Shown piece by piece: positions 23,578 to 35,620 of a stretch of 64,000 bases of DNA. A program made the translations under genes and the position numbers. Source of the DNA: Sphagnum magellanicum (lineage: Eukaryota; Streptophyta; Sphagnopsida; Sphagnales; Sphagnaceae); contig CM038917.1 of the NCBI GenBank assembly GCA_021904315.1, positions 6,556,041 through 6,620,040 of the forward strand. The letters run 5' to 3'. Every line of letters begins with the position of its first letter. Position 1 is the first letter of the stretch. A model generated the notes under the pieces. It did no database searches and was not told the origin of the DNA. It saw only the letters and a list, made by a program, of their open reading frames with translations.

Positions 23578-25743
23578 CTACCCCTGCCAATGATAATTGA
23601 GCATCCTCTTCCTCGCCCTTTCTGATTCCAGATGATCAACAGTGTCAGGTAGCACTCTCCCTTGCAGCAATTCCAAACAGTTGACATCTTCCCATATGTC
23701 ACTGCTTCTCGAGTCTGCTTCACATTCCTCCTCCTCATCAAGATCTTCAGATTGAAGGTCATGTTCACGCGTCTCCAAAAGCTGCTAAGCTGCTAAGACC
23801 AGCTCCAGTTGTTGTTGCTTGTCATAGTAGTGAGGTCTCTTCCTCAGCAGAGTCATCCTAGTAGTGCTACCTCGTACAACCTGATCCTTCCCTTTTTCTT
23901 CGTCCTCACACAGAATGACCTCCTGAGGCTGCTCTTCCTCAGACACAAGGTCAATCACATACAGATGGTGGTCACTGAATCGCATAGAGTGGTTGATCCC
24001 AAAACAACAGGTATGATGTTGTATCGACACCCTACCCTTCCTTCTAATCCCAAGCCACTCCATCTCTGTGCCATTTTGGACAACGAGGAGCCTTCCTTCT
24101 TCCGTGTGTGTGCCAGCCTGTGCATCTCCAATGTCTTGGATTTCCTCACAGAAATCATCATCTTCCTTGGCTGGTCCAGTTGGGTTTCTACTCAAGGCAT
24201 CAACGTTAGTGTGTCTAAGACCAAGTCGGTGCACAATTTTAAAGCTAAAGTCTTGCAGCATGTCGATCCATCTGCCTCGCCTTCCATGTGCGTCAGATAC
24301 AGTTGCCAACCACTCGAGTGGCTTGTGATCAGTGCGTAGAATAAAATGATTCCTATACAAGTACTGCTTAAAGTGCATGACGCCCCATATGAGTGCATAG
24401 CACTTTCCTTCCATGGGATGGAATTTCTTCTGTGCCTCTGTCAGACTCTTGCTGGCATAGGCTACCACCTTCTCCAACTTCCCTTCTTTCTGGGATAAAA
24501 TGGCTCCAACCCCCTTGGGTGACCAATCAACATCCAAACAGAACGACCTCTTGAAATCAGGTCGTATAAGGATGGGCGCCTCGACTAGCGCCGTTCTTAA
24601 AGCTTGGAATGCCTGCTGACAACCCGCATCCCACAGAAAACCAACATCCTTTCTGGTCAGCTCGAATAGAGGAGCTGCCAGTCGCGCATAGCCCTTGATG
24701 TACTTCTGGTAATACCCTGTCAACCCTAAGAACGATCTGATGTTAATGACCGTCCTTGGCTGGGGAAAATGTAAAATTGCTTCAACCTTACCGGGATTTG
24801 GTTTGGTGCCATTCTCACTAACAACATGGCCCAGGAATGCAATACTCTTCGCAGCAAAGCAACATTTTTTTGGGTTCAGTTTGAGATTTACTTCCTTCAG
24901 TTTGCACAGAACCATATCCAAATGTTGAAGGTGCTCTACCCAACTTCCGATGTGGACGTTGAGGTCATCCACGAACACCTTCAGAAACTTGCTGCCAAAA
25001 TCCTTAAAGACCTCAGACATAGTTCTGGTGAACGTGCTTGTTGCGTTCTTCAAACCAAATGGCATGACCGTCCAGTCATACAATCCGGTTTTGGTGATCA
25101 AAGCAGTCTTCTTTACATCCTCAGGAGCCATTCGAATCTGCCAAAATCCAGATTGTAAATCTAGAGCAGTAAACCATGTTGAATTCCCCAGCTGATCAAT
25201 GACATCTTCTACAAGCGGCATCGGAAATGAGTCACGCCTCGTTTGTGCGTTAAGTGGTCAGTAGTCTCCACAGAAATGCCTGCTCCCATCTTTCTTCGCT
25301 GGCAAAGTAACGCGACAAGCATATTCGAAACTGCTGGGTCTCATCTTGCCCAATTCCACCAAAGCGTCAATTTGCCTCTTCACTTCGGCCTCCTCCCAGT
25401 AGGATAGTCTCCCAAGTGATGCTCTGCAAGGTGGAAATCCTTGCATATCCACAACATGTTCCCCCACAGTACAGCAACCCAACTCACCCTTGTTCCAAGC
25501 AAACACATCCTGGTATCGTTCCAGAACGTCCCAGAGTTGCCGCTGTCCTTCCTCATCCAAGCCACTATCTATCCTAATTCGTTGAGAGACCTCCCTCCAT
25601 CTATTGCCCATCTCATCATGACAAGATGAGCTTGAAGGCCCAGTAGTTGTGCAACTAAAGTCGTCATCTTTCACCTGAACAACTTGCAACAACGTCGGAA
25701 TTGATGAAATGTCCGTCGGGTAGGTTTGCTGCAACACAAGCAT
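23578..25743 (-). pseudogene. Ty3/gypsy reverse transcriptase and RNase H, with stops
   Basis: The longest uninterrupted segment is 25221-23785 (478 codons). It has LDLQSGFWQIRM and MPFGLKNATSTF (RT palm), FVDD at about 24975-24964 in place of YVDD, FLGHVVSENG and the SFLGLTGYYQKYI connection. RNase H follows, with FCLDVDWSPKGVGAIL, EGKCYALIWGV and LRTDHKPLEWL. The N-terminal RT part (ELGKMRPSSFEYACRVTLPAKKDGSRHF) is in 25743-25258, separated by an in-frame TGA at 25260-25258. A TAG at 23787-23785 and another at 23580-23578 interrupt the linker to integrase. The reading frame is unchanged throughout. Confidence 0.93.
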
Positions 25744-25776
25744 CGCAACAGCATCAGACGCGCTTTCACGCCGGGT

Positions 25777-26883
25777 TCATTTTCCTTGTTCAGCATCAGC
25801 AACCCATCTCAACCAATCTGCATAATCATCTGCATCTGTGATTTTTTCATCCATGAAATCATCAGCCTGCTCCTGTAATGTTAGTTGCAGAATCCCTGGC
25901 GGTCCTTCTGATGCTATCAGCTTCTCCAGGTCATTATCTCCAAACTCATCCTCAGGATCAATCTGCCTAAATGGATCGGGCACCGGCTCTCCATGCTCAC
26001 TATGATCAGTGCCCGTATCAGAATCTGATGTGGTCACTGCATCCTCCTTAGTCACACTCTGAGACAGATTAGTATTGTCACTGGTGGACGTACCCTGCCA
26101 GACAGTCGCAGATTCCCGCATCAGAGTCTCCGAGTTGATCTTCTGCAATAGATTCACCATCGTCAAAGGCAACACTTCCACGTTGGCACCTGGTCCATGC
26201 CTCACCTGAATCAAACCTCGCTCCACATCCACAATCGCCCTAATTTTTATGAGGAAGTCTTATCGAAGCAACACATCATAGTTGTCCGTATCCACTACCA
26301 TGAACGTCATGGAGCACCGGACTCCCCCGACCTTCACTGGGACTTCGTCAATTCGGCCGAGAGCCTGCGTGATGACCCCCGACGGAGTCTTGTAGGTTTC
26401 TGATCCAGAGACCAGATGCATCATTCCCAGTTCCCTTACGACCACAGCAACCATAACGGACATGGAGGCTCCTATGTCAACCAACCCTTCAACAATATAA
26501 TTGTTGATCTCTACAAGCAGATGCAGAGTCTTACTTCGATGCGTCTTATTGATACAGATCTTCCTTAATGCGGGAACAGCAGACACCATCGATACCTGAT
26601 TCTCATTCGCTTCTGAGTCTTTCCTTCTTTGAGCTAGCTTCACTAAGCTTTCCAGATGTTCCAGTTCTCCTGGAATCATCAGGATGGTTTCCATAGGGCT
26701 CAGGGAAATCTTCCCCTTAATGAAATGTGAGAGTATTTTTGATCTAACAGTTGAATCCCGAATCGCACCTGTCCCTTCCCCTGCAATTTCAGGAGATGGT
26801 ACATCACCCACAGGTGCCACCTCAATTGGCATTCGTCTCCGGGGTACCCGAGTGTGTGAAAATAGATTTTTATCCCCACACAA
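25777..26883 (-). pseudogene. Ty3/gypsy retropepsin-like protease region, with stops
   Basis: Aspartic protease region that would process the polyprotein. 26883-26260 contains LVEINNYIVEGLVDIGASMSVMV, where the active-site triad DTGA reads DIGA, and a VDTDNYDVLLR block before an in-frame TAA at 26262-26260. The same frame continues (26232-25777) through an acidic linker to a TGA at 25779-25777. The Thr-to-Ile change fits a C-to-T transition, like the stop codons. The changed active site plus stops make this non-functional. Confidence 0.85.
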
Positions 26884-27819
26884 CCTGTTTAATTGCTACA
26901 GAGTCGCTTGCTCGTCATCCAGCAAGACTTCAACAAAATTGGCTGCTCCAGAATGCACCTTTCCATCTTTGGGCTTCTTCCAACATCTGTCTTCTGAGTG
27001 TCCAAGTCCTGCGCAGAAGGAGCACTTAATCCCACAATTTTCCGTCCTATGCGGCATATTGCACTTGGCACATTTCGGCCGTGCTTCATATAGCCTTGGA
27101 CATGCTGTGGCTATGTGATCTCCTCCATTGCACAGCTGGCATCCACCGGACATTGTGGAAGAGGAAGACGGTATAGAGTTTGGCACACTCCTCTTGAAAA
27201 AATTCACCAGCGTGTTGTTCAAAGCAGTCACCTGCTTTTCCATTATTGTCTCTTCGACCCCTTCTTCCTATTCCTCCCTCAAAGCCTCGAAGGGAGTCTC
27301 TCCCAACTCCCCCAGCACTTTCTCGAGCTCGGTAGCAGCAGCTACCAGCTCCTCAACATCAGCGAATGTCCTTACTACGCACAACTTCCGGATCTCAGGC
27401 CTCAGCTTGGCCAAAAATCTTCTCCTCTGCTCAGCATTGGGTATCTTCCCCTTTTGAAACAACTTGTCGAGACGTTCAAAGTACTTCTGAACTCTTTCTC
27501 TTGGCTCTTGTTTGATGGCATCTAGTGTCATCCGGATGTCATCATCATCAATTCGCCCATACTTCTGCACGATGACGGTCCTCAACTCAGCCTAATCAGT
27601 AGGCACCGGCTGCAGTTTCTTGAACCATTCTTTGGCTCGACCCCATAGATTTAATTTGGTGATCTTGAACAGCTTGTCCGCATTAAGGTCTCGCACCTTA
27701 GCAGCCATTATGAGCCGTTCCGCCCAGTCATTGACGTCCTCGTGATCCCTTCCCCAAAACAACTTGTCCATGCCTTGGGGACCAGTCATCTTCCAAAATC
27801 TCAGTAACAACAGAAACAA
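26884..27819 (-). pseudogene. Ty3/gypsy gag with zinc knuckles, interrupted by stops
   Basis: Structural gag region of the retroelement. Segments 27819-27592, 27585-27268 and 27243-26896 lie in the same frame, separated by TAG at 27594-27592 and 27270-27268, with a third TAG at 26898-26896. The first two carry the retrotransposon gag core (MDKLFWGRDHEDVNDWAERL, GRAKEWFKKLQ, ERVQKYFERLDKLFQKG). The third has three CCHC-like knuckles: CQLCNGGDHIATAC and CSFCAGLGHSEDRC are canonical, CAKCNMPHRTENC has a one-residue-shorter spacing. The likely start is the Met at about 27789. Confidence 0.9.
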
Positions 27820-27947
27820 GATGCAACACTCCTCTAAACACAGAGACCTTCAAAACACAAAAACAAAATTGATCAGCCTCTTGGCTCCTACAGCGATTCT
27901 AACTTTTGAAGGTACAAAGTTCGCCTAAGTCATTGATTAAACTTAGA

Positions 27948-28589
27948 CTAAGCGCCTTCAGCTATGGGTGTCAAAGGTTCAAAATCTGATGGAAATATGG
28001 AGAAACATTGTTTATCTGTGGATTCTAGCTGGAATTGCCACTTTGATGACGAATCGAGCCAAACCCGCCAGCTTATGAGACGGGACCTTGTTCCGGAATG
28101 CTCCACACGGACTATGCGATCTCCAACCTGGAACAGGTCCTCCACACCAGGTATGTACAATCTAGGAAAATGGTTAGCTAAGGGAGTGGACTTGGGGATC
28201 CAAATGTCTCCTAGCCTTGGTATACCTCGCTGTCTCTCAGCAAGCTCTGGCGCCACTCTACGCAAGGTAGGTGGTGTAGTGGTATTGCGTCTGAAATTGC
28301 GAGATGGACACCCACCCCCTGGTTCCATTACTCACCTTCACCCAGACCTCAACTCCGGTGTAAAAACCACTATGAGCTATTTCGATCGCTATATCTCCTA
28401 CTCTGGCCTGATCGGGACCTATTCCTACAATAGTTATTACACCAAAACCCAAAGATCACAATACCACTACACCTCTCGGTGGCACGGCACCCCGAGTAGT
28501 GTAGAAGTCGAACCTACGGATGATTCCTTGTTCACGAGTCTCCGAACTAGTTCTTCCACCTCTATATCATCTGCACCAGTGGAGGACAT
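27948..28589 (-). pseudogene. Extra open frames in the retrotransposon leader, upstream of gag
   Basis: Between the primer site and gag lies about 0.84 kb with its own coding-like frames. 28589-28467 (40 codons from an ATG, acidic) is in frame A. 28452-28258 is open in frame B (reads ITIVGIGPDQARVGDIAIEIA). 28328-27948 is again in frame A (126 codons from an ATG, reads IPRLGDIWIPKSTPLANHF). The amino-acid composition looks protein-like, and the frame switches suggest one broken ORF. I recognise no domain. An ORF before gag is known from Ogre/Tat elements; similarity to those is not shown here. Confidence 0.4.
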
Positions 28590-28654
28590 ATTTCCTTGAC
28601 TATCATCACACCTGGGTTCCCATACGTTACACTGAAACTCTTTTGATCCAACCT

Positions 28655-28666
28655 GCTCTGATACCA
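28655..28666 (-). other. Primer binding site for tRNA-iMet
   Basis: On the minus strand the sequence TGGTATCAGAGC, directly at the inner edge of the right-hand LTR, is the standard plant retroelement primer site complementary to the 3' end of initiator-Met tRNA. It fixes the element's orientation. If the LTR is taken to end in TG..CA, the site overlaps the last bases of the LTR. Confidence 0.9.
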
Positions 28667-29511
28667 AAAAGAGAGGGACCGGACAACAACCAGACCCCTC
28701 TGACTCTACTGCATTGCTTGTGACTGATCTAGCATTGAGCATTCACACATCAACAGAGCATGCACAACAACTTTCATCGACCCAGACTCATCTGAGCCTC
28801 CTGCAAACACAATCCCTGCACAGAGCTCCCAGGATGGAATTTCACAATTCAGATTTGCACAAAAAGTCTCCGCCAACACAAGCGTCCAAACTCCTAGAAC
28901 ATCGAACAAAGGTCTGACATCTATTTGTCTACGATCATGCTCTCCTCCGGAAACAGACCACTCAAATCTGTTGATCTCCTTCACTCCTCCCAAAACTGCT
29001 CTGTTCTACAACCTCATTCCTTACTCGATCCGATTCTTCCCAAACTCAGGAGCTAGCTCTTTCCTAGTTTCTAACGCAACGGAAGAAAATCAGTAAAAAC
29101 TAGCCACAAAGCTCTGAGCTCCTGCAAAAATCCTTTCTTTCCCAAAAATCTCTCCTCCCCATCTTTTCTCCTCCTCCTCTCTCCATCCATTCTGCCTTCC
29201 TCCAGAAGCACCTTCCTACCTATCCCCAACTCCCAGGATCCAACCTCAACTACCACTCACCTCCATCATGAATGCCAATTCCGGCGCCGCCATGCATTCT
29301 CACCGCTTCAAACCATAAAGGCCAGTACCTCTGTTGCCGTAATCCCGTGCCATCCTCCTCAAGTGGTGAGTTCCATGATCAAACCAAAGCAGCCGTCATG
29401 CATTGCCTTAGTGATGAGAAGTAATGCGCCGCCAGCCAAGTGCTGGTGCAAACAAAATCAGGATCTGGATCAGAACGGCAACTTTGTCCGGTCACCCCAT
29501 GTTCGGTTACA
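28659..29511 (-). repeat. 5' LTR of Ty3/gypsy element (right copy)
   Basis: An 853-bp partner of the left LTR. On the minus strand it starts TGTAACCGAAC and runs into the primer site. The outer flank 'atggt' (29512-29516) repeats the bases before the left LTR. It should contain the element's promoter; I did not fix a TATA box or transcript start. Confidence 0.95.
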
Positions 29512-29516
29512 ATGGT

Positions 29517-30900
29517 TTTACCAAGTCAATTCTCATAAATATTGAGACCTTCTCCATACTAATGAAAATCATTTGAGTAGATACTGTTATTATTTGAGTC
29601 AATTAGTATGGATTTGTTTGAGTTAGGGTAGAAACACCCATCACTGAACATAAGCTAGTAATTGATTGGGCACTTATACTAATGAGCTATGCACTCATCA
29701 TATGTGAGTGGCAAACCACTGATTTAAAAAAAATCATTCAACTTATCAAACAGAAGTGTTTGGTAATGCGGGGTTTAGGGGTGCATTTTTTTTTAAAAAA
29801 TTTGTCCCATTGATGGAACCAAGTAATTGGTCTAGGGTTTATAGCAGCCCAACAAACAAGGTTATTTCAGCCCACTTTACAAGGAACAATTGTTTGCTGG
29901 TGGGTCATTTAAAGCAATGTTTAACAGATTTGGGGTTTTAGAGTACAACCAATTTTTCAAGTGCCCCCCAACAAGGTCGCAACACTTAATACAAAACAAA
30001 ATCTTTGCATCCCAAAAGATAATAAATAAATGACTCTAAAAAGCATGTACATTTGTACAAGGGCATTAGATTCCTGCCAAAATTATAAATTATAAACTTT
30101 GTAAATCATATTAGAAGGATACATTTTAGAACTCAAAAAGCTTCTCAATTTTTCAAGAATGTCCTCACTATCCAAGGTTGTAGAAGATGAAGTCTAAAGT
30201 TTCATAGAGCTTATGTTTCCTAGTTTTAAAATGTTTAGAGCGTTCAAAGGAAGTAGATATGAGGCTGAAACTATTATAGAATCAGAATGAGGGCTAGGAC
30301 ATGTGAAAGAAGCAAACAACTCACAAGATTGCTGCATACAAACAAGTGTCCAGGATCAACCCACATAAGCACCATCTACAAGACTAGGTGCAAGAATAGG
30401 AACATCTAATGTAAATAAGTTCTACCAAGAAAATTTCAACAAGTATCTATATTATTGCTAGACCCAACAATCTACAATTCCTAGAGTAGTAAGGAAATCA
30501 AATAGCTCCAATTTTCACAAATTTTAGTAGGTTGCAAGGCATTTGTAGTGTTAAGTACACACCAATAGCCTGCACAACAACCACAAATGTCAATTTAGAG
30601 TGGGGTGACTTTGAAAAATTCTATGTAAAATTTCTTCTAACCCATCTTTGGAAAGTCATGCTCTTGAACATTATGCAAATCTAACCCATTTTTTACAATC
30701 TTGGGATTCATATAGGAGGTTCCAATATATACCTATTATAGGACTAGATTGAACCCCCCCAAACTTGTTAGAGGCTAGGACCAAGAGGCACCATGATGCC
30801 CATTGTACCTCGCAAGAGACGAAGTAACCTACAAGACCAACAATCCACAAATAAGGAAAACATTCCACCAACAATTCTAACACCAACAAAAGTCAACAAG
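29517..30900. other. AT-rich intergenic DNA right of the LTR element
   Basis: Only short, unconvincing open frames. The 5-bp target duplication of the LTR element forms its left edge. Nothing else recognisable until the transposase relic. Confidence 0.6.
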
Positions 30901-31009
30901 GTTCTTAGCTTGACACAATGAGAAGATGAACATTCAATGTGTTGGAAGTTGCAATGGATATAGTGGAAAGAGGACAACTATTTTTGAGAAAAGGTAGCAA
31001 GCTTTGGCA

Positions 31010-31480
31010 CATATTGGTGACATCCCTTTTAGATCACTTGAATGGGAAGACAAGAGCAAGAAAGCAAGGGCCATAAGGTGTGCTCACAAACCAAGAGGAT
31101 GTGGCTTGGATTTTGGGAATGATAATGGTGAACTATGTTGTTAATGCAACAATAAACTACCTACTAGGTTTCTACATCTTCAAAGGTGGGCGGATCAAGG
31201 ATGACTACATCAAATTGTGCAAGGTAAGTACATGTATGGCAATGCAAACCAAGACATGGATGACATTTTTCCTCTTCAAAGAATTTTTGTCATTTTTCAA
31301 GAAGTTGGTTCATGGTGAGATTTTTCAATCCAATCAACATCTCCTAATTCTAGACAATCATGGATCACATGTTATGCTAGAAAAAATTGCACAAGCATAG
31401 AAGTTTGTTTTAGATATGGAGGAACTTATTGGAGGAAGTTACCAAGGAACTACATCTTTTTTTTCATCCATTTGTGAAAG
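31010..31480 (+). pseudogene. Relic of a DDE transposase (pogo/Tigger-like, CENP-B type)
   Basis: Plus-strand traces of a Tc1/mariner-superfamily transposase. Around 31030-31120 the frame reads DHLNGKTRARKQGP, a stop, then GVLTNQEDVAWILGM, typical of the DNA-binding (HTH) part. At about 31130-31400 it reads the core of the DDE domain: VVNATINYLLGFYIFKGGRI..DYIKLCK, CMAMQTKTWMT.FLFKEFL and HLLILDNHGSH, the last containing a catalytic Asp. The two parts directly adjoin, so roughly a hundred residues between them are missing. A stop (31398-31400) follows before weak similarity resumes (KFVLDMEELI). The longest open segment is 31080-31400. No terminal inverted repeats were identified. Confidence 0.75.
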
Positions 31481-31489
31481 AAAAAGACA

Positions 31490-31572
31490 ATTTGAAAAAA
31501 AGAATTAAAACTTGGACCTTTTAGTTCAAAGGGGTGATTCTACCCATTGCACCACAATGTTTACTTTTGAAA
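31490..31572 (-). repeat. tRNA-like / SINE-head-like segment, copy 1
   Basis: On the minus strand an A-box-like TGGTGCAATGGGTAGA (31554-31539) is followed 21 nt later by a degenerate B-box-like GGTCCAAG (31518-31511), then a T run near 31496 that could end Pol III transcripts. The 12 bases 'ctacccattgca' (plus strand) are shared with the segment at 61680. It is not a good tRNA, so a tRNA-derived SINE head or tRNA pseudogene is more likely. Confidence 0.4.
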
Positions 31573-34500
31573 TGATAATGCAAGAAATATAGTTAAAATG
31601 TTCATCACAATTTGGGTACAACCATCAAAAAAATAAATTAAATGGTTTTCTTTTTAGGCACTATCTTGCAACTATGTCAAGCTTGATACCACATTTAATT
31701 TGTCGATCTTGCTTAGTGCGCATGTGCTTACCAAGTAAGACAACCTTCACACATCATGAAAAAAATCTACTAATCAAATTTCTACATATAAAATAAAGAA
31801 TGTTTTCAACAATCTTCTTGTGTTTTAGGCCTTGTGGAGGGGGCCAACCCCAAAATTGGGTCCAAAAACTCAATAAAAACTTTAAACATGGTTTAAAATT
31901 GAGACTTTACAAAAATGAAACGTTCTGAATTATGATCTTTTGTGAAAGAAAAGTTCACTTTTGCTTGAAAGGGAAATCATACCACACGAGGTGATTGAAA
32001 TGAATGGAGAAAATTTGAAATTTTCTTTCAATTTGTTGAAGACACCTTTTTTTAAAAAATATTTATTTCTCCTTGATAATTGTTGATATTTTATGATGGG
32101 TTCAATCAAAGAGATCCACTAACAAAAAGGAAAAAATCACTTTGCTACCCTTTAGCCATCCCCTTGCCCCCCTCACAATTAATTAACACAACTAGCAATA
32201 GGTACTTAAAAAGCTCTTATGTACATTTGATGTTGGCTCATTGTTAAAGATTAATCACATGATGGAATTTTAAATGTATATATAAATCCAATGTAATCAA
32301 ATTCAATTTTTTTCATTCACAACATCCTACACAAGCTATTAATATGCATATGTACATGCATCCTATATGCATTTTCTAATGGGTCAATTCCCTATTCGAT
32401 TTTTACTATGTGATGATACATATAGGTTTATGTAAAAAAAATGTTAAGTCAAGTGGAAACCACTTTATCACAATTTTTTTGTCTCCCATTTGATTTTTTT
32501 TGACAATATGTCAATAAATGAAATGTCAAAACTCTAATGGGCTAATAATCCAATAAATGTAGTCAAATGAACAAATGATGAAAATTAAGGATCAAGTTGC
32601 AATTATGTACATGAAAGTTAAAAGATTGATGGTCTTGGAAATGATTTTGAGTCCAACATCATGGGCATGTAAATAATTTACAATCATATTAATAATTAAT
32701 TATCAACAATATCTTCATAATAATATTTAAAATTAAAGTTCCAACCAATCCCCTAGTTCAAATATAGGGCTCTTGATTTTTAAAAAGCAAAGAAATTGTG
32801 GTATAATTCACAATCTCGATTTCAATCATTTCAAAAATTTGATATGTCAATTACTAACTATATTTTGAAGTATGATAGCTAGTTTTTTTAACAACTCAAA
32901 AGGATCCAAAATGTGAACCAAATATTATAAATTGATGTTGTGTGGTTATTTGATTATTTGAAACTTCAAAAAGCAAGGAACCTTTAGTTTCAATTTTTTG
33001 AAAATTTTCCAATTCAAAGAATTTATTCGGTTCTAGTTATTTCAAATTTCAATAATGAAGGTTTAATATGGGACCAATTCTTTTTTAAAATAATAATAAT
33101 CTAGATATATTATTAAAAAATAACTTAAACATTTGAACATTTGCAACAACTATGATCTAGTTTTTTGAATTAGCAAATTATTTGTGTAGGAATGTTGGTT
33201 GTTTGAATGCAAAAACTTTGATGCACATACCCACCAAAACCTGTAGTGACCCAATATGATTCCATTTGCATCTATCTTAAAGTGCATTAATTCTAGTAAC
33301 TTTGATGAACATTTGGGGGTTTTAGAATGAACGATCCTTCCAACATTCTTTCAAGTTCTTTTGAAAAAGACAAAAGGTTTAATTGTCATGATGCAAAAAT
33401 GTAGTATCTAAGGGTTAACAATCACTACTGAAGAATTTAATTAGGTCCAAACAAGAGTGTGTTTAATTGGCTAAATGATAGTGATGCATCTCAAATAACC
33501 AAACAATGTAATTCAAATGAAAAAAAAAATCATGATTTTAAATTAAGGGAGGGATATTAAGATAGGGTTTGACAATAGATAATGAGTTTTTGGGTTTAGG
33601 GTTATTTTGAGCAGGGAAGGTTTGGAATTCAACGTGAAGGATTGAAGATATAACAAAACATGATTCAAAATATAAAATCAATGAAATCATATAACATTTA
33701 ATTTGTAGTGAAAAAACTTTCATGAGTTTGAATCTAGAGTGTAAGGTTGAAGGATGAGAGAGACACACAATAGGCATGTTTATTACTGAAGTATAAGCAT
33801 ATCAGAAATGAACCACTTAAAAAAAAATCGGTGATGTATAACAAGTATGATAATGTATAGTGATATTTTTTTGGTGGCAATCTTTTGGCAATCCTAAATT
33901 GAAATGAAAAACTTTAGAATGTGCTTGACAACTTTTTGTATTCAAAGTTTATTTTAAATCAAAATTAACTTTAGTTCAACAGTCAAATTAAGAGGATTAA
34001 ATACATTCAATGTACATACTATATATAACATGCAATTTTTTATTGATCATAGGTTGTTATATTACGTGACATGTTCCATACAAGGGGAAAAAAAATGGAA
34101 AAACATTTATGCCCAATTCAATGATCTTCCCCTTTTTCATTTGACATGCTTCTTTCATTAAAATACTAAATACTAAAGTTTTTATGGCTTACCAACATTG
34201 AAAAATCATGATTTTGACCAAAGTCTTTTAATGAAAGTAATAATTTTCAAAAAAATTGGTGGATTATTTTTTTGATACAATTTTCATTCTTCACCTAACA
34301 TTTCATACAAAAAATCACCCATAACTTCACTTTTGAAATATATTTCTCATTTTTCATGCTTTATGACGAATATTATTTTGGTTCAAATATATTTGTCACA
34401 TACAAAATTTTCATCTTTTGCTGATTTTTTTTTGAAAATTTGATTAAACAAGTTTCAAACTTTTCAAATTTGCCTAAAGTTCGCAATATTGTCATCAAGT

Positions 34501-35370
34501 TTGATATACACATCTTGTCAAAATTTTGAAATGCAAAAAATTGTATCATGTGACAACAAATTTTGAGAGACTTGCATGTGTTTATGCTCACCATGAAAAT
34601 CCTTACACATTGGATGCCTTTGAAATTTCTCATAGAAAAGAGCAATGCAAACCAAAAAACAAAAGAGACATAGAAATCCACATCTCTCTCCTTCATAGTC
34701 TACTAGTTGATGAAGTTCAAAAGGGGGATTTTTGAAGTCAATCTTTAAAAAGTTGCAACAAAACTCTTGGTACCTAGAGTATAAATAGGAGGATGTTGCA
34801 ACACAACAACCCAATCATCCATATCTTCCCCTTTATGTAAAGCTTGAACTCTTTCCTTCAATTGTGAGTTTATGCTATGCCCATGGTTCAACAACATATG
34901 GCACAAGCTCTCAAAACACAAGATGCCAACACCTAAAGAACTAGGTGTTCTTAGTAGCTACCCGAACTGTTTTTCACAAAGACTTTCAATCATTTCAGCT
35001 TGGTGGTTCTTTAGTGTGCGAGGTTCCCTCGCAAAATCACCTCCAGAGGTTCATTATGGGAATTTTTTTTGAGTTTTCCCCTTGATGTTGTCATAGTTGA
35101 TCTCATTCAAATGGATTTAAGTTTTAGAACTAACATTTTCATAGAATGGTTACAACAATTGGGGCCCAAACAAAGGAAGAGCTATATATCATGTGGGTTT
35201 ATTATACTTGGATATATAACCACTTTTTTGTTTCATTTCCATAGTCCCAGCTATGCAAATGAGTGCCCTTTGTTTCTTGTTTGTTAATGAGACTTGGAAT
35301 AAAAAGCTTGTATTTAGCCCCCAACAAAAAAAAAAAAACCAAAACATTAAGCACTTGAAGAAATTGAATG
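31573..35370. other. AT-rich intergenic DNA
   Basis: Very AT-rich with abundant homopolymers. Open frames (for example 34373-34696 and 34518-34814 on the minus strand) are antisense to each other and lack recognisable domains. No gene or element supported. Confidence 0.6.
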
Positions 35371-35372
35371 AA

Positions 35373-35620
35373 TGTATTTGGAGGGCACCTTATTGATCTA
35401 TGAATATCCCTCCTAGTAAAGAGGAGGGATATTCCATCTACTCCATAAGAGGAGGAGAGACATTAAGCCTACTTGTAGATGTAAGATCCCTCTCACTCTT
35501 AAGGAGTACTTAGGTGTAAGAATGTGGCCTTTAGCACGCCTTGCGATTTGCGAATGTTTAGGTTCATGATAACCTTTGTGTTGTACTTTGCGACATGTAA
35601 CACCCACGAGTGTGGAACAT
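35373..35620 (+). repeat. Dispersed hairpin-bearing repeat, copy 2
   Basis: Begins 'tgtatttggagggcacctta', matching copy 3 at 59774, and contains 'gtagatgtaagatccctctcactcttaaggagta' in two pieces matching copies 1 and 3. It has its own perfect inverted repeat at 35402-35434: 13-bp arms (gaatatccctcct) and a 7-nt loop, different in sequence from the hairpin in copy 1. Ends are undefined. Confidence 0.75.

Larger units (their letters stand above)
21528..29511 (-). mobile_element. Ty3/gypsy LTR retrotransposon, full length, coding-defective
   Basis: A complete element of about 8.0 kb on the minus strand: 5' LTR (29511-28659), tRNA-iMet primer site, an ~0.84-kb leader, gag, protease, reverse transcriptase/RNase H, integrase, 3' LTR (22381-21528). 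The order PR-RT-RH-IN identifies Ty3/gypsy; no chromodomain is visible after the integrase. One reading frame runs through nearly the whole gag-pol region but is closed by eight in-frame stops, the last of which coincides with a one-base frameshift near 23149. It cannot make a full polyprotein. LTR similarity and the target duplication show that insertion was fairly recent. Confidence 0.95.

Noticed and set aside
31490-31572. Functional tRNA gene
   Set aside because: B box is degenerate and no acceptor stem can be drawn.
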